From Actinomycetospora straminea (GTDB lineage Bacteria; Actinomycetota; Actinomycetes; Mycobacteriales; Pseudonocardiaceae), in NCBI RefSeq assembly GCF_028737255.1, contig NZ_JAQZAN010000032.1, positions 1 to 51,415 on the forward strand: 51,415 nucleotides of DNA, read 5' to 3'. The position numbers were made by a program, and so were the translations under genes. This document shows, one piece after another, positions 25,150-33,325 of the stretch (the stretch's first letter is position 1; each line of letters begins with the position of its first letter). Below the pieces are notes generated by a model. The model was not told the origin of the DNA, made no database searches, and saw nothing but the letters and a program-made list of their open reading frames with translations.

Positions 25150-28100
25150 GTGCCTGAACCCGCTCAGCAGAGCCAGCCAGCTAGGAGAAGCGGTCCCACG
25201 AGGGGAGCCCTTGGCGGGTCCCGCAACGAGGCTGGTTCGGAGTTCCGTAGCGGCCTAGTAGCGTACCTGGCCGCGCACGTGCTGTCCGGTGAACCGCTCG
25301 CTCAGCTTCCGGGGCGTCCGATGCCGTCTACGATCCGCCTAGAAGCAGATTCGCCCATTGACGACATCGTTTGTGAATGCGGAAGTGACGTCGAGCTTCA
25401 CATTCAAGCTAAACGCTCCGTCGGCAAGTCGACCTTCCTGGGCGTCGTCGAGTCCCAGTTCGCTCCGTCGGTCTTGAGCAGTGCGGATTCAAGCAATATT
25501 CTGATGTGTGTCTGCGCCGACGTCGACAACGTCGAGTTGCGCACTATCCGCGACGCGCTGGATCGCTTTCGCGAGTCCGTACAAACATCCTACTCGGAGG
25601 CGGAGAATGACGTTATAAGTGCGGTTCGGCAGCGAACGCCAAGTCTCTCGGAAGCGCAGCGCGCAGTACTCCTTCGGCGCTCCTATGTGATCATCCTGGA
25701 CGCTGAGTCTCCAAGTGGACAGGCCATGCGTGAGGCACGACTTCTGCTAGAGCGTAGTGTAGTCGAGCCTGGCTTTGGCTACGCAGGTATAACCGCGTTG
25801 CGCTCATCGGCGCACCAGAGAGCTAGCAAGAGATTTGGCGCGACGGTGAACGACTGGGTTAACGTTCTATCGGCAGCAGCTGTGCCATTGACGCCGCTCC
25901 CTTCTTCACCATCAGGACGATCTGTCCTCGCTGCGCGGGCCACGGACCAATACCTGGGGCAACTCATCGCTCGACGCAACAAGATCTCGTTCAGTCTCCT
26001 TGGTAGCTTTCTTCCCGACCTTGATGTGCCTGCACTCCTCGAAGGCTACGAAGTATTAGAGGACAAGTACTGGAAGGCGTCTACTTCGAGGTCGGACTCG
26101 AGATTGCACCAGGAGAAACTCACCATCCTGGCCCGTCGTTGGGGGCGTCTGTGTTTGCTAGGCCTGCCGGGTAGTGGGAAATCCACGGCGCTGGAGCAAG
26201 TTGCGGCTGAGTGGGCGCTCGACGAGTGGGCCCCGACCCCAATCCATGTTCGACTCAGCGACCTCGCTCGTGTCTGTGCCGAATTGGGTAAAGCGCTGTC
26301 CCCTTCCGAGGTGATCGACCTTGCGACTGGCTCCCTGCCAGACGAGAGCCAACCGTACATGCGCGAGCTGCTTACGAAGGGCGCTGCGGAGGGTAAGGTC
26401 GGCTTTCTATTCGATGCTCTTGACGAGTGTGGCGCTGCAACGGGTTACGTTGCGTCTACGATAGATGCCGTCCTTCGATCCATACACATGGACTGCCCCG
26501 TGATCCTGACGGCACGCGAAGCAGTGCACCGTCGAACTGACCGGTTTGGTCTTCCTAAGGCAGTTCTCTTGCCGCCAACGAATCTAACATCGATTCTGAG
26601 GGAGATCGTTAGCCGCGCCGCCACCATAGCGGCTCCGGCAGCACTGCAGGCCGAATGGGAAGAGCGTCGATGGAATTGGATTTCGTCGCACACGCGCCGT
26701 GACAAAGAGTTGTGGAGCGTCCCACTTCTCTCTACTTTGATGACGCTACTAGCTTGTAAGACAAGCAGGCCCGACGATCTGCCCGGCTCGCGGGGCGAAT
26801 TACTCGCGCGCGTCATTGACTCGAGCATTGAAGACTGGGAAGCGGTCCGCTCGAAGCAGCCCGACATGTTTGCGAATTCCCGAAATCTGGACGTCGATCA
26901 GCTCCTTGATGCCTTCACCGCACTCGGGCACTACCTGGCAGAAGGGATTACCTCCAGACAAGAGATCACCGACCGTCTAGGCCGCGACATGAGCAACGTA
27001 CTCTCACTTAGCCGCCAAAGTGGCCGCCGTGTCGCGGCCGAGGTCGTGCGCTACTGGGATGAGGGCGTCGGAGTGTTCGTCGAAGACGGGACGTCCGGCC
27101 ATCTCCGCCCTCGAAGCAAATTGTTTGCAGAAATCGCGGACGCACGATGGGCTATTGAGCAGACGCGAGACGTGAAGGTGACATGGCATGGCGAGAGGAG
27201 TGTTGACCCGGAACGTCAGGAGGCGCTTGTTCTGGCGTGTCTCCTCGATCAGGAAATTAGCGACCTTCAGTTTATCCAACTGTCGTCTCAAGACTCGAGC
27301 TTGCGCGACATGTTCCTTGATGCTTGTCTCCGGATAGTGCGCGAATCGGAGTCTCCTACATCCGATCACTGCACGATGGTGGGAAGAACGCTGCACCATT
27401 TGGTCCAATCCGATCCCGGAAGTAGCGATAACCTCTGGTCCCGATGGTTGGACTACGCCCAATTGCCGCTGCCTGATGACGAGAACTTGCGGAGACTGCA
27501 CGCGGTCGCGATTTTCTCGGGCGAAAGAAGAGTGATCTTGCACGCTCTCAGCGCGTGGGCTCAGGCCAAGCGACGCGGCTCCCCGCCTACGCCGAGCGAA
27601 GTTGCTGCGCTGCGGGACGTCTTGGACCTCGAACTACCTCCGAAAGTCGACTCGGAAGAGACGTATGAATTTGACGAGAGGGGGAGGCGCCGAAAGGTTT
27701 TCCGTCTCCTTGGAGGAGACAAGCGCGTTGCTGGTCGCGATCTAGCCTTAATAGCTGCTGTATCCAGCATCGAGCTCGATGAAGCGGACGCGGAGAAGGC
27801 GGCCGCTCTTGCTGCTCGTGCTGGCGTTGACGACAACCTAGAGATCGCGACGCTGCTTCGCGACAAGGGCCATCCACAGGCAATGGCTGAGTATATGAGC
27901 CATCTTGCAAAGCCGAGTAAGATGTTTGCTCCCGCCATTGAGCTCGTTAGAGAGTCTCGCGACGAACACCACTCCATTCTAGCAAGTCACGCTCCGACCG
28001 AACCATTCTGGCTTGAGAACGCGAGGGACTGGATGCTTCGTGACTACGCGGACCTCACTGATGTGATGAACTTGGGAAACCTCTCGTTTCGAACGGTCGC

Positions 28101-28788
28101 CTACAGCGACATGACGACGTACGACTACTATCGTCTCGCACTTCTTTTCGCGCATTGTGCAGATATCAGCTTTGACCGGGTGTGCTTCCAGGCTGCTGAG
28201 CTGCTTGATCGTGGAGGCGGCGAGCCTGACCCATTCTACTCACTACTCACGGCCGCTCCATCACCAATATTGATACCGGTGCTTCGAGAGCGTGAGTTTG
28301 ACGATGAGTCAGTTGCCTTCCTCGTCGGACTGATCCAAAGTACTGATGAACTCGAGACACGTCTTGCTCAGCGCCTCATAGGCAGAACTAAGTCGTCTCA
28401 GGTGCATGAGGCCTTGAGTGCGCTACCGCCCCAGCGCAGCTCTTCGGCTCGATTCAACGTCGCGATCGCTCTGCTTAAGAGCACCGTAGAGTCTGAAGCA
28501 CTTTGGTCGCAGTGGCTCTACGACGACGACCCCGCTCTGCGATTCGCCGCCGCAATCTTCGTCGCCAACTCGCCAACTCCGACTACCTCGGATAGACACC
28601 GATACTACCGCCTCTTGATGAATCATCCGGACGATTCGGTCCGAGCGAGGATGGAGGACGAAGTGCCGGCTAACTGGGAGCCTCCCGATTTCGTGGCCGA
28701 GGCACCCTCGTACTGGCAATGCATCCGATGCAGAACTCGGAACGAGGCCGGACAGAACACTTGCACTGCGTGCGGAAGGAATATCTGA
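25150..28788 (+). CDS. Nuclease-NACHT NTPase with C-terminal RanBP2-type zinc finger (predicted defence protein)
   Basis: 1212 residues. Residues 1-100 contain Asp71/Asp72 and ELHIQAKR (Gln86-x-Lys88), the D...QxK variant of PD-(D/E)xK nucleases seen in Mrr and Cap4/DUF4297 proteins. The NACHT NTPase follows: Walker A GLPGSGKST (338-346), Walker B FLFDALDECG (419-428), sensor-like VILTAREAVHRR. About 480-1180 is long, helical and repeat-like, a likely sensor. The last 25 residues fit W-x-C-x2-C-x3-N-x6-C-x2-C, the RanBP2 zinc finger. Architecture resembles STAND anti-phage sensors (Avs and bNACHT types). Codon use is visibly richer in A/T than the host, with several TTA Leu codons, so it was acquired. 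GTG start is uncertain; homology-like sequence begins by residue 25. Confidence 0.8.
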   Translation: MPEPAQQSQPARRSGPTRGALGGSRNEAGSEFRSGLVAYLAAHVLSGEPLAQLPGRPMPSTIRLEADSPIDDIVCECGSDVELHIQAKRSVGKSTFLGVVESQFAPSVLSSADSSNILMCVCADVDNVELRTIRDALDRFRESVQTSYSEAENDVISAVRQRTPSLSEAQRAVLLRRSYVIILDAESPSGQAMREARLLLERSVVEPGFGYAGITALRSSAHQRASKRFGATVNDWVNVLSAAAVPLTPLPSSPSGRSVLAARATDQYLGQLIARRNKISFSLLGSFLPDLDVPALLEGYEVLEDKYWKASTSRSDSRLHQEKLTILARRWGRLCLLGLPGSGKSTALEQVAAEWALDEWAPTPIHVRLSDLARVCAELGKALSPSEVIDLATGSLPDESQPYMRELLTKGAAEGKVGFLFDALDECGAATGYVASTIDAVLRSIHMDCPVILTAREAVHRRTDRFGLPKAVLLPPTNLTSILREIVSRAATIAAPAALQAEWEERRWNWISSHTRRDKELWSVPLLSTLMTLLACKTSRPDDLPGSRGELLARVIDSSIEDWEAVRSKQPDMFANSRNLDVDQLLDAFTALGHYLAEGITSRQEITDRLGRDMSNVLSLSRQSGRRVAAEVVRYWDEGVGVFVEDGTSGHLRPRSKLFAEIADARWAIEQTRDVKVTWHGERSVDPERQEALVLACLLDQEISDLQFIQLSSQDSSLRDMFLDACLRIVRESESPTSDHCTMVGRTLHHLVQSDPGSSDNLWSRWLDYAQLPLPDDENLRRLHAVAIFSGERRVILHALSAWAQAKRRGSPPTPSEVAALRDVLDLELPPKVDSEETYEFDERGRRRKVFRLLGGDKRVAGRDLALIAAVSSIELDEADAEKAAALAARAGVDDNLEIATLLRDKGHPQAMAEYMSHLAKPSKMFAPAIELVRESRDEHHSILASHAPTEPFWLENARDWMLRDYADLTDVMNLGNLSFRTVAYSDMTTYDYYRLALLFAHCADISFDRVCFQAAELLDRGGGEPDPFYSLLTAAPSPILIPVLREREFDDESVAFLVGLIQSTDELETRLAQRLIGRTKSSQVHEALSALPPQRSSSARFNVAIALLKSTVESEALWSQWLYDDDPALRFAAAIFVANSPTPTTSDRHRYYRLLMNHPDDSVRARMEDEVPANWEPPDFVAEAPSYWQCIRCRTRNEAGQNTCTACGRNI

Positions 28789-28827
28789 CGTCGTGCCTTG
28801 CAGCATTGCATCCTTTGGAGGCGGGAA

Positions 28828-29400
28828 TTGAGCGTAGGCGCGACTGGCGAAGGGCGACCATTACGTACGAAGGTGTACGGGGAGAGAATTGTATATGACA
28901 ACCGGTGGGTGCGCCTTGCGCTAGTGGACATTGAGCCACCGGGTACCGCCAGGTTCGAACATCACGTTGTTAGGTTGGCTCGAGTGGTCGCAGTAGCGGT
29001 AGTGAACGGCAACGACGAGGTATTGATGATGTGGCGTCACCGATTCGCGGTCGACGAGTGGGGGTGGGAGCTCCCTGGCGGTATCGCAAACATCGAAGAA
29101 GGCGCAGCGGAGACGGCTGCGCGGGAGTTTGAGGAGGAGACGGGCTGGCGCGCGACGGGGCCGCTGCGTCATCTCGTCTCGTTCCAGCCGATGCCGGGGA
29201 TGGTCGACACGCCGCACGAGGTCTGGACTGCTCAGGGAGCTAAGAAGGTTGGCGAGCCGACGGACGCTGAGGAGGCGGCCATCATCGAATGGATACCGTT
29301 GGCGAATATCCTGGACATGGTCAAGCGGGGTGAGATTGCGGGCTCGGGCCCGCTCGTCGGCCTGCTTACGCTCCTGATGGAGCGACAGGGCAAGTCCTAG
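28828..29400 (+). CDS. Nudix hydrolase (candidate Pif-like AICE immunity factor)
   Basis: 190 residues. The Nudix box is complete: a Gly, five residues on a Glu, seven residues on REFEEETGW. Upstream, RVVAVAVVNGNDEVLMM and the substrate loop QPMPGMVDTPHEVW are typical of ADP-ribose/nucleoside-diphosphate sugar Nudix enzymes. GGAGG 6 nt before the TTG at 28828 sets the start. pSAM2 carries a Nudix protein, Pif, that prevents redundant transfer between cells already holding the element; position in this AICE next to a regulator makes the same role possible. Its TAG overlaps the stop of the convergent regulator gene in a CTAG. Confidence 0.8.
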   Translation: MSVGATGEGRPLRTKVYGERIVYDNRWVRLALVDIEPPGTARFEHHVVRLARVVAVAVVNGNDEVLMMWRHRFAVDEWGWELPGGIANIEEGAAETAAREFEEETGWRATGPLRHLVSFQPMPGMVDTPHEVWTAQGAKKVGEPTDAEEAAIIEWIPLANILDMVKRGEIAGSGPLVGLLTLLMERQGKS

Positions 29401-30515
29401 GCCGACAGCGGGAGCGCGTCCAGACGCCGGCGCTGGCGCACTGAGCCGGCCTTTCGCGCCAGGACGCGCCCGTCGGCCGCGTGCTTACGCGCCTCGGGCT
29501 GGTCGTGCTGGGCGAGCATCGATGAAGCCAGGTCGCAGCGCAGGGACGCGCCTGCTCGGGTGAAGGTCGGGTCCATCCCCCCAAGTGCGCTAAACAGGTC
29601 CTCGGTGGCCTGGACGTCGCCGATGCGAGCGAGGACGTTCCCGCGCCACCGGGCCAGGTGCGAGGCGTTGAGCGAGATGTAGGGCAGGGGGTCGGAGTCG
29701 GCGCCCTCTTCGGGTACGACCGCGGCCGCGAGGTCCAGCGCTCGGCGCGCGCCGAGCTCGTCGCCGCACGCGGCCGCCATCTCACCCTCGACGGCGTGGA
29801 GCCAGGCCGTCAGCACGTCTGGCGCGCCGCCCCGCATGGCGTCCTTCGCCGCCACCGCGAGGGCCAGGGCGTCGCCCTGACGGCCGACGTCGAGAAGCAC
29901 ATACGCCTGCTGCGCCATCGCGTGCGCGAGCGCAGGGTGGTCCTCGGCCTCGCGAGCCGCGTGCTGGGCCGTGAGGTGCAGCGTCCACGCCTGGTCCAGA
30001 TCGCCGGTGTCGAGCGCCTGCCAACCCGCTAACGAGGCGGCGTCGGCCAGCACGCCAGCCATGGGACGCCTCGCTGTCGGCAGCACCGCGTGCTTGAGGA
30101 GCTGCTCCACCGACGTAGACAACGCCCTGAGCTGCTCGAGCGCGGCCGGTGCTCCGAGCTGACGGTCCAGGACCCGCACGGCGTCGAGACGCAGCGCGTA
30201 TTCGGCGCCGCTCCCCGGGCCCGCCGCCTCAGACAGCGCGAAGCTCGTAAGGAGCTGCTCGGCCTGCACCGCCGGCGCGTGCCGCACTGGCGTGAAACCC
30301 AGCTCGGCGGCGGTGCGTCGGTAGGCCGCACAGAAGAGGTCCCTGTACATCTCGCCGGGCTCGACGACGCCGTTCTCCCACCGCGAGAAGTAGCGCTTCA
30401 GCGACGCCGGCTCGGGAAGGCGAATCCCGCGGGTGCCGGCGTGACGCCGCAATTCGCTCATGGCCTTCGTCTGCGACCACCCGAACGACTCGCGCGCTCG
30501 ACGCAGCTCCGTCAC
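29397..30515 (-). CDS. HTH (XRE-type) regulator with TPR-like sensor domain
   Basis: 372 residues. N-terminal helix-turn-helix (LRRARESFGWSQTKAMSELR, then LKRYFSRWENGVVEPG) and a C-terminal alpha-helical repeat region of about 270 residues resembling tetratricopeptide-type sensors of actinobacterial XRE regulators. GTG at 30515 has AGGGAAGGGGG 7 nt upstream. It is divergent from the transfer operon, and the shared 188 bp holds repeated TGTCACCC motifs, so it probably controls the transfer genes. It may respond to an extracellular peptide or to mating signals; this is inference. Confidence 0.78.
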   Translation of the reverse strand: MTELRRARESFGWSQTKAMSELRRHAGTRGIRLPEPASLKRYFSRWENGVVEPGEMYRDLFCAAYRRTAAELGFTPVRHAPAVQAEQLLTSFALSEAAGPGSGAEYALRLDAVRVLDRQLGAPAALEQLRALSTSVEQLLKHAVLPTARRPMAGVLADAASLAGWQALDTGDLDQAWTLHLTAQHAAREAEDHPALAHAMAQQAYVLLDVGRQGDALALAVAAKDAMRGGAPDVLTAWLHAVEGEMAAACGDELGARRALDLAAAVVPEEGADSDPLPYISLNASHLARWRGNVLARIGDVQATEDLFSALGGMDPTFTRAGASLRCDLASSMLAQHDQPEARKHAADGRVLARKAGSVRQRRRLDALPLSA

Positions 30516-30579
30516 CCCGACACCCCCTTCCCTCATAGATCCGATCCCGAGTGTGCGGCATCAGGCCTGCTCAGAGAAG

Positions 30580-30613
30580 GGGTGACAGCGCCCGTGTCAC
30601 CCCCGTGTCACCC
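30580..30613. promoter_or_regulatory. Operator-like cluster of TGTCACCC repeats between the regulator and transfer genes
   Basis: GGGTGACA (30580-30587), TGTCACCC (30595-30602) and TGTCACCC (30606-30613): the first pair is an inverted repeat, the second pair a direct repeat 11 bp apart. An 11-bp direct repeat CCTGCTCAGAG flanks the cluster. Lying between divergent genes, it is a good candidate operator for the adjacent HTH protein. Confidence 0.5.
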
Positions 30614-30703
30614 CCTGTCGGCTCCCGTTCGCCCTGCTCAGAGCCGTCTCCTGGTGTCAGCGCGAAGAACGGCTTCGCGAATGCAAACAGGAGAGAACCA
30701 CCG

Positions 30704-31099
30704 ATGTTCGAGTTCAACGCCCCGATCGACACGGGGCAGATGCAGGCCATCGCGACCGGCCACGGACAGACCATGGAGCGCTGGGAGGACGGACCCAACG
30801 GACGCCGCTCGACGGGCCAGCCACTGATCGACGAGGACACCGGTGCACCGGTGCGCATCTACGACGTCATGCTCCCGACCGGCCGCGACGGACGCCACGA
30901 GCTGCACGGCGTCCGCGTCGTCTCCCACGAGGCCCCGGAGCTGGCGCCCTACTCGCCGGTGGACCTGCTCGGCCTGCGGGCGAAGGTGCGCGGCGCGCGG
31001 AACGGCGCGAAGGGCGTCGATGTGTCCTTCTCCGCCGACGGCATCCGTCCCGCCGCAGCCCCCGCGCCGCGTCCGGCCAAGCGCGACGAGGCGGCGTAG
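30704..31099 (+). CDS. Conserved-looking AICE protein of unknown function (131 aa)
   Basis: 131 residues, first gene of the transfer operon. It opens MFEFNAPIDTGQMQAIATGH and has a compact alpha/beta region (VRIYDVMLPTGRDGRHELHGVRVVSH) then a Pro/Ala-rich tail. AGGAGAG precedes the ATG. It stops 2 bp before the WhiB gene. Proteins of this size often begin AICE transfer operons, but I cannot assign a function. Confidence 0.65.
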   Translation: MFEFNAPIDTGQMQAIATGHGQTMERWEDGPNGRRSTGQPLIDEDTGAPVRIYDVMLPTGRDGRHELHGVRVVSHEAPELAPYSPVDLLGLRAKVRGARNGAKGVDVSFSADGIRPAAAPAPRPAKRDEAA

Positions 31100-31101
31100 C
31101 C

Positions 31102-31467
31102 ATGAGCTGGCAGCAGCTCGCGGCCTGCCGCGACACCGACCCGGAACTGTTCTTCCCCGAGGTCGACGACTACACCGCGCCCGAGACGGCGGCCCAGCTC
31201 TTCGCCGCCGCCAAGGTCTGCGTCTCTTGCCCGGTGCGCCGGGAGTGCCTGACCTACGCCGTCGACTCCGGCCAGTCCTTCGGCATCTGGGCCGGGCGCA
31301 CGCCCACCGAGCTCCGCGCCATCCGGCGGCAGCGCACAGCCGGCGTCCCGCACCCCGACGTCGACCTCGAGCCGATGTGCCCCGGCTGCTCGCTGCTGTT
31401 CTCGACGCCCGCCGTGGACGGCCAGCTCTGCCCCTCCTGCCAGGACCGATTTGAGAAGGGAGCCTGA
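31102..31467 (+). CDS. WhiB-family Fe-S regulator with an extra C-terminal zinc ribbon
   Basis: 121 residues. The four WhiB cysteines are Cys9, Cys40, Cys43 and Cys49 (CVSCPVRREC), followed by FGIWAGRTPTELR with the G-I-W turn and a basic DNA-binding segment. These ligate an oxygen- and NO-sensitive [4Fe-4S] cluster. The C-terminus adds CPGC and CPSC (Cys93, 96, 110, 113), a four-Cys zinc ribbon not usual in WhiB proteins. It lies inside the conjugation operon, 2 bp from both neighbours, so it probably regulates the element. Confidence 0.88.
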   Translation: MSWQQLAACRDTDPELFFPEVDDYTAPETAAQLFAAAKVCVSCPVRRECLTYAVDSGQSFGIWAGRTPTELRAIRRQRTAGVPHPDVDLEPMCPGCSLLFSTPAVDGQLCPSCQDRFEKGA

Positions 31468-31469
31468 CC

Positions 31470-32714
31470 ATGCCTGCGATCGAGCACCTCCGACCGCGCC
31501 CCTCCGGCCATCGCTCGGGGCGCGACCGCGCCCCCGGCTTCCTCGGCCGCATGCGCCAGCGTCGAGCCCAGCGCGACTACGAGGCGTCGGTCCTGACCTT
31601 CGCCTACACGCTCAAGGGCGAGTTCCGCGACGCGTGCGAGTACCTGCGCGTCTGCCACTACGTCTCGGTGGCCGCAGGCATCACCGTGCGCACCCCGCGC
31701 GTCGGCGAGGTCCGCGTCGGACCGCCGATCAGCTTCACCGTCGAGCTGATGCCCGGCCAAGAGCCCGAAGACTTCCGCAAGCCCGGAAGGCGCATGGCCC
31801 ACACCCTCGGCGCCCACGGCCTGCGCATCGAACCGCTGGCCGGCCGCTGGGTCCGACTCGTGCTGCTCGAGGCTGACCCGCTCGCCGAGCACTTTGGACT
31901 CCCGCCAGTGACAGCCGGCTCCGGCACCGAGACCGTGCTGCTCGGCCGCACCGAGGACCGGACCACCCTCGGGCACGCCATCGCCGACCCCGCACACCTC
32001 GCGGTGCAGGGGATGAACGGCTCGGGGAAATCCGCGTTCGTCTACGGGCTGCTCGCCCAGCTCTGCGCCGCACCCGACGTCCTGGTCGCCGGCTCCGACA
32101 TCACCGGCCTGCTACTCGGACGCGTCTGGGACGACACCGCCCATCGCGAGTGGCAGGTGGTCGGCACCCACGACCTCGAGGCCCACGCCGCGCTACTCGA
32201 GCAGCTCGTCGCCGAGATGGACCGCCGGCTGGCCACCATCCCGCGGCGTGAGGACAAGATCACGCCTACGGTCACCGTCCCGACCGTCCTCGTGGTCCTC
32301 GAGGAGTTCCCGGGCCTCCTGCGCGCCGCCGGCGCGGTGCCGAAGCCCAAGAGCGGCAAGAGCCTCGCCGAGCGGATCGTCTCGGCCCAGCTGCGGCTGC
32401 TCTCCGAGGGCCGCAAGGCAGCGTTCCGCGTGCTCACGCTCGCACAGCGGTTCGAGGCCACAGCGGTCGGCGGCGGCTACGCCCGCGACCAGTTCGCCCT
32501 CCGGCTCTCGTTCCGGGTCCCCGCCGACTCACTGGCGATGCTGCACGGCGACGACGCCCGCCCCTTTGGCCAGGAGCACGCCAACGCCGATCCCGGCATC
32601 GCTTACCTCTCCGGCCTCGGCCGGGACTGCGAACGCATCCGCGTGCCCCACCTCGGCGACTACGGCGAGTACGTCGACCGCATCCAGTCCTACGGACGGC
32701 GGGCCGAGTCATGA
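31470..32714 (+). CDS. FtsK/SpoIIIE-type conjugal DNA translocase (Tra)
   Basis: 414 residues. Walker A GMNGSGKS at about residues 180-187 and Walker B VLVVLEEF at about 273-281, with the further FtsK-type ARKAAFRVLTLAQRF and RLSFRVPADS blocks. Single-protein actinobacterial conjugation (TraB, TraSA) pumps double-stranded DNA between mycelial cells with such an ATPase. No N-terminal membrane helix is obvious, so anchoring may depend on the small membrane protein encoded next. Overlaps the next gene by 4 bp. Confidence 0.85.
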   Translation: MPAIEHLRPRPSGHRSGRDRAPGFLGRMRQRRAQRDYEASVLTFAYTLKGEFRDACEYLRVCHYVSVAAGITVRTPRVGEVRVGPPISFTVELMPGQEPEDFRKPGRRMAHTLGAHGLRIEPLAGRWVRLVLLEADPLAEHFGLPPVTAGSGTETVLLGRTEDRTTLGHAIADPAHLAVQGMNGSGKSAFVYGLLAQLCAAPDVLVAGSDITGLLLGRVWDDTAHREWQVVGTHDLEAHAALLEQLVAEMDRRLATIPRREDKITPTVTVPTVLVVLEEFPGLLRAAGAVPKPKSGKSLAERIVSAQLRLLSEGRKAAFRVLTLAQRFEATAVGGGYARDQFALRLSFRVPADSLAMLHGDDARPFGQEHANADPGIAYLSGLGRDCERIRVPHLGDYGEYVDRIQSYGRRAES

Positions 32715-32941
32715 ACCTCATCGCCATCGTCATCATCGCCGGCCTCGTCACCGCCCTGCTGGTCAAGAGCCACAAGGCCGCGCCCGCGCTGTTCTCCGGG
32801 GTCGTGACCCTTGTGCTGCTCTTCGCCGCCTTCCCCACCCTCGGGCCCGCCGTGTCCAGTAGTGCCGGCGAGTTCGCCTACCAGCTCGGCGCCGCCACCG
32901 ACCGCGCCGCCGACATCCCGCACGACGGACAGCAGCCATGA
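32711..32941 (+). CDS. Small membrane protein of the transfer operon
   Basis: 76 residues with two hydrophobic helices (NLIAIVIIAGLVTALLV and ALFSGVVTLVLLFAAF) and a polar tail. It overlaps the FtsK-type gene and the next gene by 4 bp each (ATGA), so it is made with them. A spread (Spd-like) or anchoring role fits small membrane proteins of actinobacterial plasmids; there is no specific motif. Confidence 0.65.
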   Translation: MNLIAIVIIAGLVTALLVKSHKAAPALFSGVVTLVLLFAAFPTLGPAVSSSAGEFAYQLGAATDRAADIPHDGQQP

Positions 32942-33108
32942 CGGGCCGCGTGGACGTCCGTGCCTTCGGTCGACACATCGACGCCCTGGTCCGGCCGCCG
33001 GTCGGACTTCACATCGGCCGCGACGAGCGCGCTCTCGCCGTCGCCGGGCTCCTCCAGCGCGCCCGGCAGGCACGACCCCACCGCACGACCACCACGACAA
33101 GGAGCTGA
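32938..33108 (+). CDS. Small basic protein upstream of xis (56 aa)
   Basis: 56 residues, starting MTGRVDVRAFGRHIDALV and ending in an Arg/Thr-rich tail. The ATG overlaps the preceding stop (ATGA), and the stop is 1 bp before the xis start, with GGAG at its end serving xis. It occupies the place where rep would be expected in a pSAM2-like order. No family recognised. Confidence 0.45.
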   Translation: MTGRVDVRAFGRHIDALVRPPVGLHIGRDERALAVAGLLQRARQARPHRTTTTTRS

Positions 33109-33109
33109 C

Positions 33110-33325
33110 ATGACGACCACCAAGCGAGCGCACTCCGAGCGCGACGAGCTGCTGACTGTGCGCCAGGTCCTCGCCGAGCTAGGCGGGGTCTCCCGCGACA
33201 CGTTCTACGAGTGGCGGGAGCGCCGGGTGGCGCCGCCGTGCTTCCGCCTCCCGAACGGGCACCTGCGGGTCCGTCGTGGCGATCTGCTCGATTGGCTCGA
33301 CGCCCACCGGGACGGCGCGGCATGA
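33110..33325 (+). CDS. xis: Excisionase (Xis), MerR-type HTH
   Basis: 71 residues. LLTVRQVLAELGGVSRDTFY is the winged-helix motif of the excisionase/BldC family, then RLPNGHLRVRRGDLLDWL. AAGGAG lies 6 nt before the ATG. Its stop overlaps the integrase ATG by 4 bp. With the integrase it should excise the element; on its own it would bias recombination toward excision. Confidence 0.88.
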   Translation: MTTTKRAHSERDELLTVRQVLAELGGVSRDTFYEWRERRVAPPCFRLPNGHLRVRRGDLLDWLDAHRDGAA

